Source of the DNA: an uncultured Verrucomicrobiota bacterium
GTDB taxonomy: Bacteria > Verrucomicrobiota > Verrucomicrobiia > Limisphaerales > UBA9464
Direction: 5' to 3'
Assembly (NCBI GenBank): GCA_903925515.1
Contig: CAIYFP010000348.1
Location: 1 to 6,293, forward strand
Length of the DNA: 6,293 nt
Shown: positions 4,152 to 6,293 of the stretch, in pieces
Layout of the letters: each line of letters starts with the position of its first letter
How positions within the stretch are numbered: the stretch's first letter is position 1
Made by a program: the position numbers and the translations under genes
The notes under the pieces: model-generated
Told to the model about the DNA's origin: nothing
What the model saw: the letters and a program-made list of their open reading frames with translations, nothing else
The model's database searches: none

Positions 4152-5990
4152 TCATGGCGCGTTGAACTCCACGTAGCGGCTCTCGCCCGGTGGAATGGCG
4201 ACGTCAAACGCCCCGTCGCCGTCCTGCTTGGCTCCCGTGATCCACTCGCGCGCACCGACGCTTGCAAAACGCGGCCTCAGCCGGACGCGTGCGATCACCT
4301 CCGGATACACCTCCGCGGGCGCGCGCCCGGTCTTCACCACGCCGTCGTTGTGGATCAACTCGACCACCCACCCGGCCCGGGAACGGTTGACCTGGAACTG
4401 CACGGGGTCGCCCTCGACGGCGACCGGCAACGTCTCGGCGGCGATCCTCGCAAGGCGTTCGTCCGGGATGGCGGCGGGCCTTCCCGTGCGCGGGCTTCTC
4501 CATTCCGTGAGGACCTCGACCGTCCCGCCCTTCCGCAGCCGGGACATCGCCCCGGCGGGGATCGCCGCGACATGTCGCGGGTGCAGGAGCAGCCGGCTGC
4601 CGGAGGCGACCGCCGTCTCCAGTTCCCGGAGGAAGGCCGGGGTAAAGTCGATGTCGCCCGCGAGCAGCACGACCGGGTATCTCCCCATGAACGCGCCCGT
4701 GGCCGTGGAGAGAGCCACGTCGCACAGCTCCCCATGCGGGGTGGGCCGGAGGTATCCGGCCTCGGGGTTCGGAGGGTTGCCGGGCACGGGAAGGCGTCGC
4801 GGCCCGTCGAACAACTGCACCTCGAGCAGGTCCGCGACCTCATGGTCCGCCGCCGTTCGCGGCAACGTCCCCCATGAGAGCCCGGTGTAGGCGTTGTAGC
4901 CCGCGAGATGGTCGAGGACGACGAGCAACGGCGTGTGCGGGTTGCCGCGGTCGTGCGAGCGCATGAACGCGAACGCATTCGTCGCGGCGCGGCCGTGTTC
5001 CGTGAGGTCCCATGGGGGCGCACCCGTCCTGAAGAAGCTGTTGAAGCTGTTCTCCGGGGTGACCATGGCCGCGCCCGCGAACCATGCATGGCGCCAGACG
5101 CGCAGGCACAGGCTCAACGAATGGCCCGCGTCCAGCCCCGTGGCCGTGGGGCCGTTCGTGTCGAGGGGGCCGCGCGTGGTCACGGCAGGGCCGAACCATG
5201 GGCTCATCTGAACCGTCCATGGCAGGTTCCACTGACGGGCCGCGCCCCGGGCGAACGCAAACTTGGACTGCGTGAACCCGATGTTCTCGCCGACTTCGAG
5301 TCCGACGACGGACGCGCCCCACTCGGCGGCGTAGCATTCGTAGTGCGAGTGGCCGGTGACGCTGATGACGCGGCCGCCCTTGGCCTGCCGATGCCACAGG
5401 AAGTACCGGCGCAACTGGTCGAAGGCGTCGCGCCGGGTGGCCGGGGGCGTCTCGTAGCCCGCGCTTCCGGGACGCATGAGGAAGCGCTCCTTCGTCTCCT
5501 CGAAGTCCGCCCCCAGCACCGCCTTCATCCACGCGGGGTCGGTGCGGAGCCGGTGGTAGTGATAGCCCCATTCGCCCAGCTGGATGGCGTTGAACACGCC
5601 CGCCGAATCCAGGATGCGGACGGCGGCCTCGTCCTCCGCCCGCAACACGCTCGTCCCGCCCTCAAGCTGCATTCTTCCGCCGTCGGGCGGGTACAACACC
5701 ACCGGCCAGCGCCTCCGGGCCAGCACCTCGAACGCCCCGCGCGAGCCCGCCACCGCCGAGGGTCCCGGATCCAGCGCATTGCCGAGGCCCATGGCTTCCA
5801 TGGCGTCCAGCAACGACGCCAGCTCTGCGGGGTCCGACGGGCAGGCGTAGAGCGAGAAGTGAAACCGGTCCGAGCCCGGCAGCAGGCGAGGCACCGGGGC
5901 CGTGTTGGCAACGCCATGGCTGCCCACCGCCGTCGTTCCCATGACAAGGCATGCCGTGGCCAAGGATGTCGCATCGCGCAGGAGGTTCAT
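4152..5990 (-). CDS. Exported glycoside hydrolase-like protein (GH42-like layout)
   Basis: The chain has 612 residues. Residues 1-30 resemble a signal peptide (MNLLRDA, then a hydrophobic run and HGVANTA). Residues about 40-375 look like a TIM barrel: HFSLYACPSDPAEL (44-57), RRWPVVLYPPDGG (93-105), NAIQLGEWGYHYH (134-146), GGRVISVTGHSHYE (205-218), SVVGLEVGENIGFTQSKF (227-244), WTVQMSPWFG (258-267) and AAMVTPENSFNSFF (307-320). Glu140, Glu232/Glu235 and Glu313 at strand ends are plausible catalytic acids. Residues about 384-500 resemble the Rossmann-like middle domain of beta-galactosidase-type enzymes (RYPVVLLAGDIDFTPAFLREL, then GSRLLLHPRHV). Residues 525-612 form a C-terminal beta domain. 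The family is not one I can name and the substrate is unknown. The frame is open to an ATG at 6059, but the extra 23 residues would bury the signal peptide, so 5990 is preferred. Transcription is on the same strand as the truncated gene ending at 6145, with 154 nt between. Confidence 0.78.
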   Translation of the reverse strand: MNLLRDATSLATACLVMGTTAVGSHGVANTAPVPRLLPGSDRFHFSLYACPSDPAELASLLDAMEAMGLGNALDPGPSAVAGSRGAFEVLARRRWPVVLYPPDGGRMQLEGGTSVLRAEDEAAVRILDSAGVFNAIQLGEWGYHYHRLRTDPAWMKAVLGADFEETKERFLMRPGSAGYETPPATRRDAFDQLRRYFLWHRQAKGGRVISVTGHSHYECYAAEWGASVVGLEVGENIGFTQSKFAFARGAARQWNLPWTVQMSPWFGPAVTTRGPLDTNGPTATGLDAGHSLSLCLRVWRHAWFAGAAMVTPENSFNSFFRTGAPPWDLTEHGRAATNAFAFMRSHDRGNPHTPLLVVLDHLAGYNAYTGLSWGTLPRTAADHEVADLLEVQLFDGPRRLPVPGNPPNPEAGYLRPTPHGELCDVALSTATGAFMGRYPVVLLAGDIDFTPAFLRELETAVASGSRLLLHPRHVAAIPAGAMSRLRKGGTVEVLTEWRSPRTGRPAAIPDERLARIAAETLPVAVEGDPVQFQVNRSRAGWVVELIHNDGVVKTGRAPAEVYPEVIARVRLRPRFASVGAREWITGAKQDGDGAFDVAIPPGESRYVEFNAP

Positions 5991-6144
5991 GAGCAAGGGT
6001 GGCGCTTCTTCCCCCTTGGATGCGAGCACGCCGAGTTCATGCGGGTCCCCGCCCAGCAAGCCCTGCCGAAAGGCACCGATTCACGCGCTCGTGTCTTCGC
6101 GTATCCCGTGCGGACGCCATGGCAGGCCCGTTTCCGGCCCCGTG

Positions 6145-6293
6145 TTACCTCCGCGACAGGGCCGGGATGCCAGGCACGCCCACAAGCTCGTCCACGGACA
6201 GCGGGTCGTCGTCGCCTAGTGTCGTATCGCCCCAAATCCGCGCGTAAGGAGGAGGGAGGCTCGCGATCCCCAAGCGGGCGAGTTGCGGCAGGC
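6145..6293 (-). CDS. Unidentified protein, C-terminal 48 residues (runs off right edge)
   Basis: Reading the minus strand in from the right edge, a frame is open from 6291 to a TAA at 6147-6145. It has high GC at third positions and protein-like content. It contains LARLGIASLPPPYARIWG followed by an acidic segment GDDDPLSVDELVGVPGIPALSRR. There is no start codon inside the window, so only the tail of the gene is seen. I recognise no family, and see no signal, membrane segment or metal-binding motif in this part. It ends 154 nt before the ATG of the GH-like gene on the same strand and could be co-transcribed with it. The coding call rests on codon use and composition over only 48 codons. Confidence 0.55.
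   Translation of the reverse strand, partial: LPQLARLGIASLPPPYARIWGDTTLGDDDPLSVDELVGVPGIPALSRR

Noticed and set aside
4134..4877. Plus-strand frames of 230-247 residues within the GH-like gene
   Set aside because: They are antisense, Arg/Pro/Ser-rich products of high GC; the minus frame has clear domain-like structure.
5991..6059. Earlier ATG (6059) for the GH-like protein
   Set aside because: It would place 23 charged residues before a plausible signal peptide; the ATG at 5990 fits better, though neither has a Shine-Dalgarno.

Overview
This GC-rich window looks like chromosomal DNA from the Planctomycetota-Verrucomicrobiota group, most likely Verrucomicrobiota. The evidence is a DUF1549-type secreted protein, a short PEP-CTERM-anchored exported protein, a stand-alone cytosolic TPM-domain protein, and start codons with almost no Shine-Dalgarno sequence. 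I recognise no rRNA, tRNA, CRISPR array or intact transposase.

Layout from left to right. (1) 1-500, minus: the N-terminal 166 residues of a DUF1549 protein running off the left edge. (2) 501-1571: mostly non-coding. It holds a short DUF4351-like remnant (876-1037, plus) and a 103-nt near-perfect hairpin (1135-1237) that looks like a structured RNA or small inverted-repeat element. (3) 1572-1997, plus: a small TPM-domain protein. (4) 2040-2193: first copy of a ~155-bp structured repeat. (5) 2250-3044, plus: undecaprenyl-diphosphatase (uppP/bacA). (6) 3162-3809, minus: a PEP-CTERM protein convergent with uppP, with a clear intrinsic terminator (3078-3116) and a good sigma70-type promoter (3836-3864). 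(7) 3894-4048: second copy of the ~155-bp repeat, flanked by an exact 11-bp direct repeat. (8) 4152-5990, minus: a large, probably exported protein arranged like a glycoside hydrolase (TIM barrel, Rossmann-like middle domain, C-terminal beta domain). (9) 6145-6293, minus: the last 48 residues of an unidentified protein entering from the right edge.

Functionally this is a set of envelope and extracellular genes: lipid-carrier recycling (UppP), a surface-sorted protein, a putative carbohydrate-active enzyme and a secreted DUF1549 protein. They are not one operon. The most unusual content is non-coding. The 155-bp repeat has two copies, a conserved multi-stem fold and a compensatory base-pair change between copies. 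The separate 1135-1237 hairpin has a GNRA loop and symmetric GA-rich internal loops that make sense only on the plus strand. I found no convincing new defence or biosynthetic system among the protein genes.
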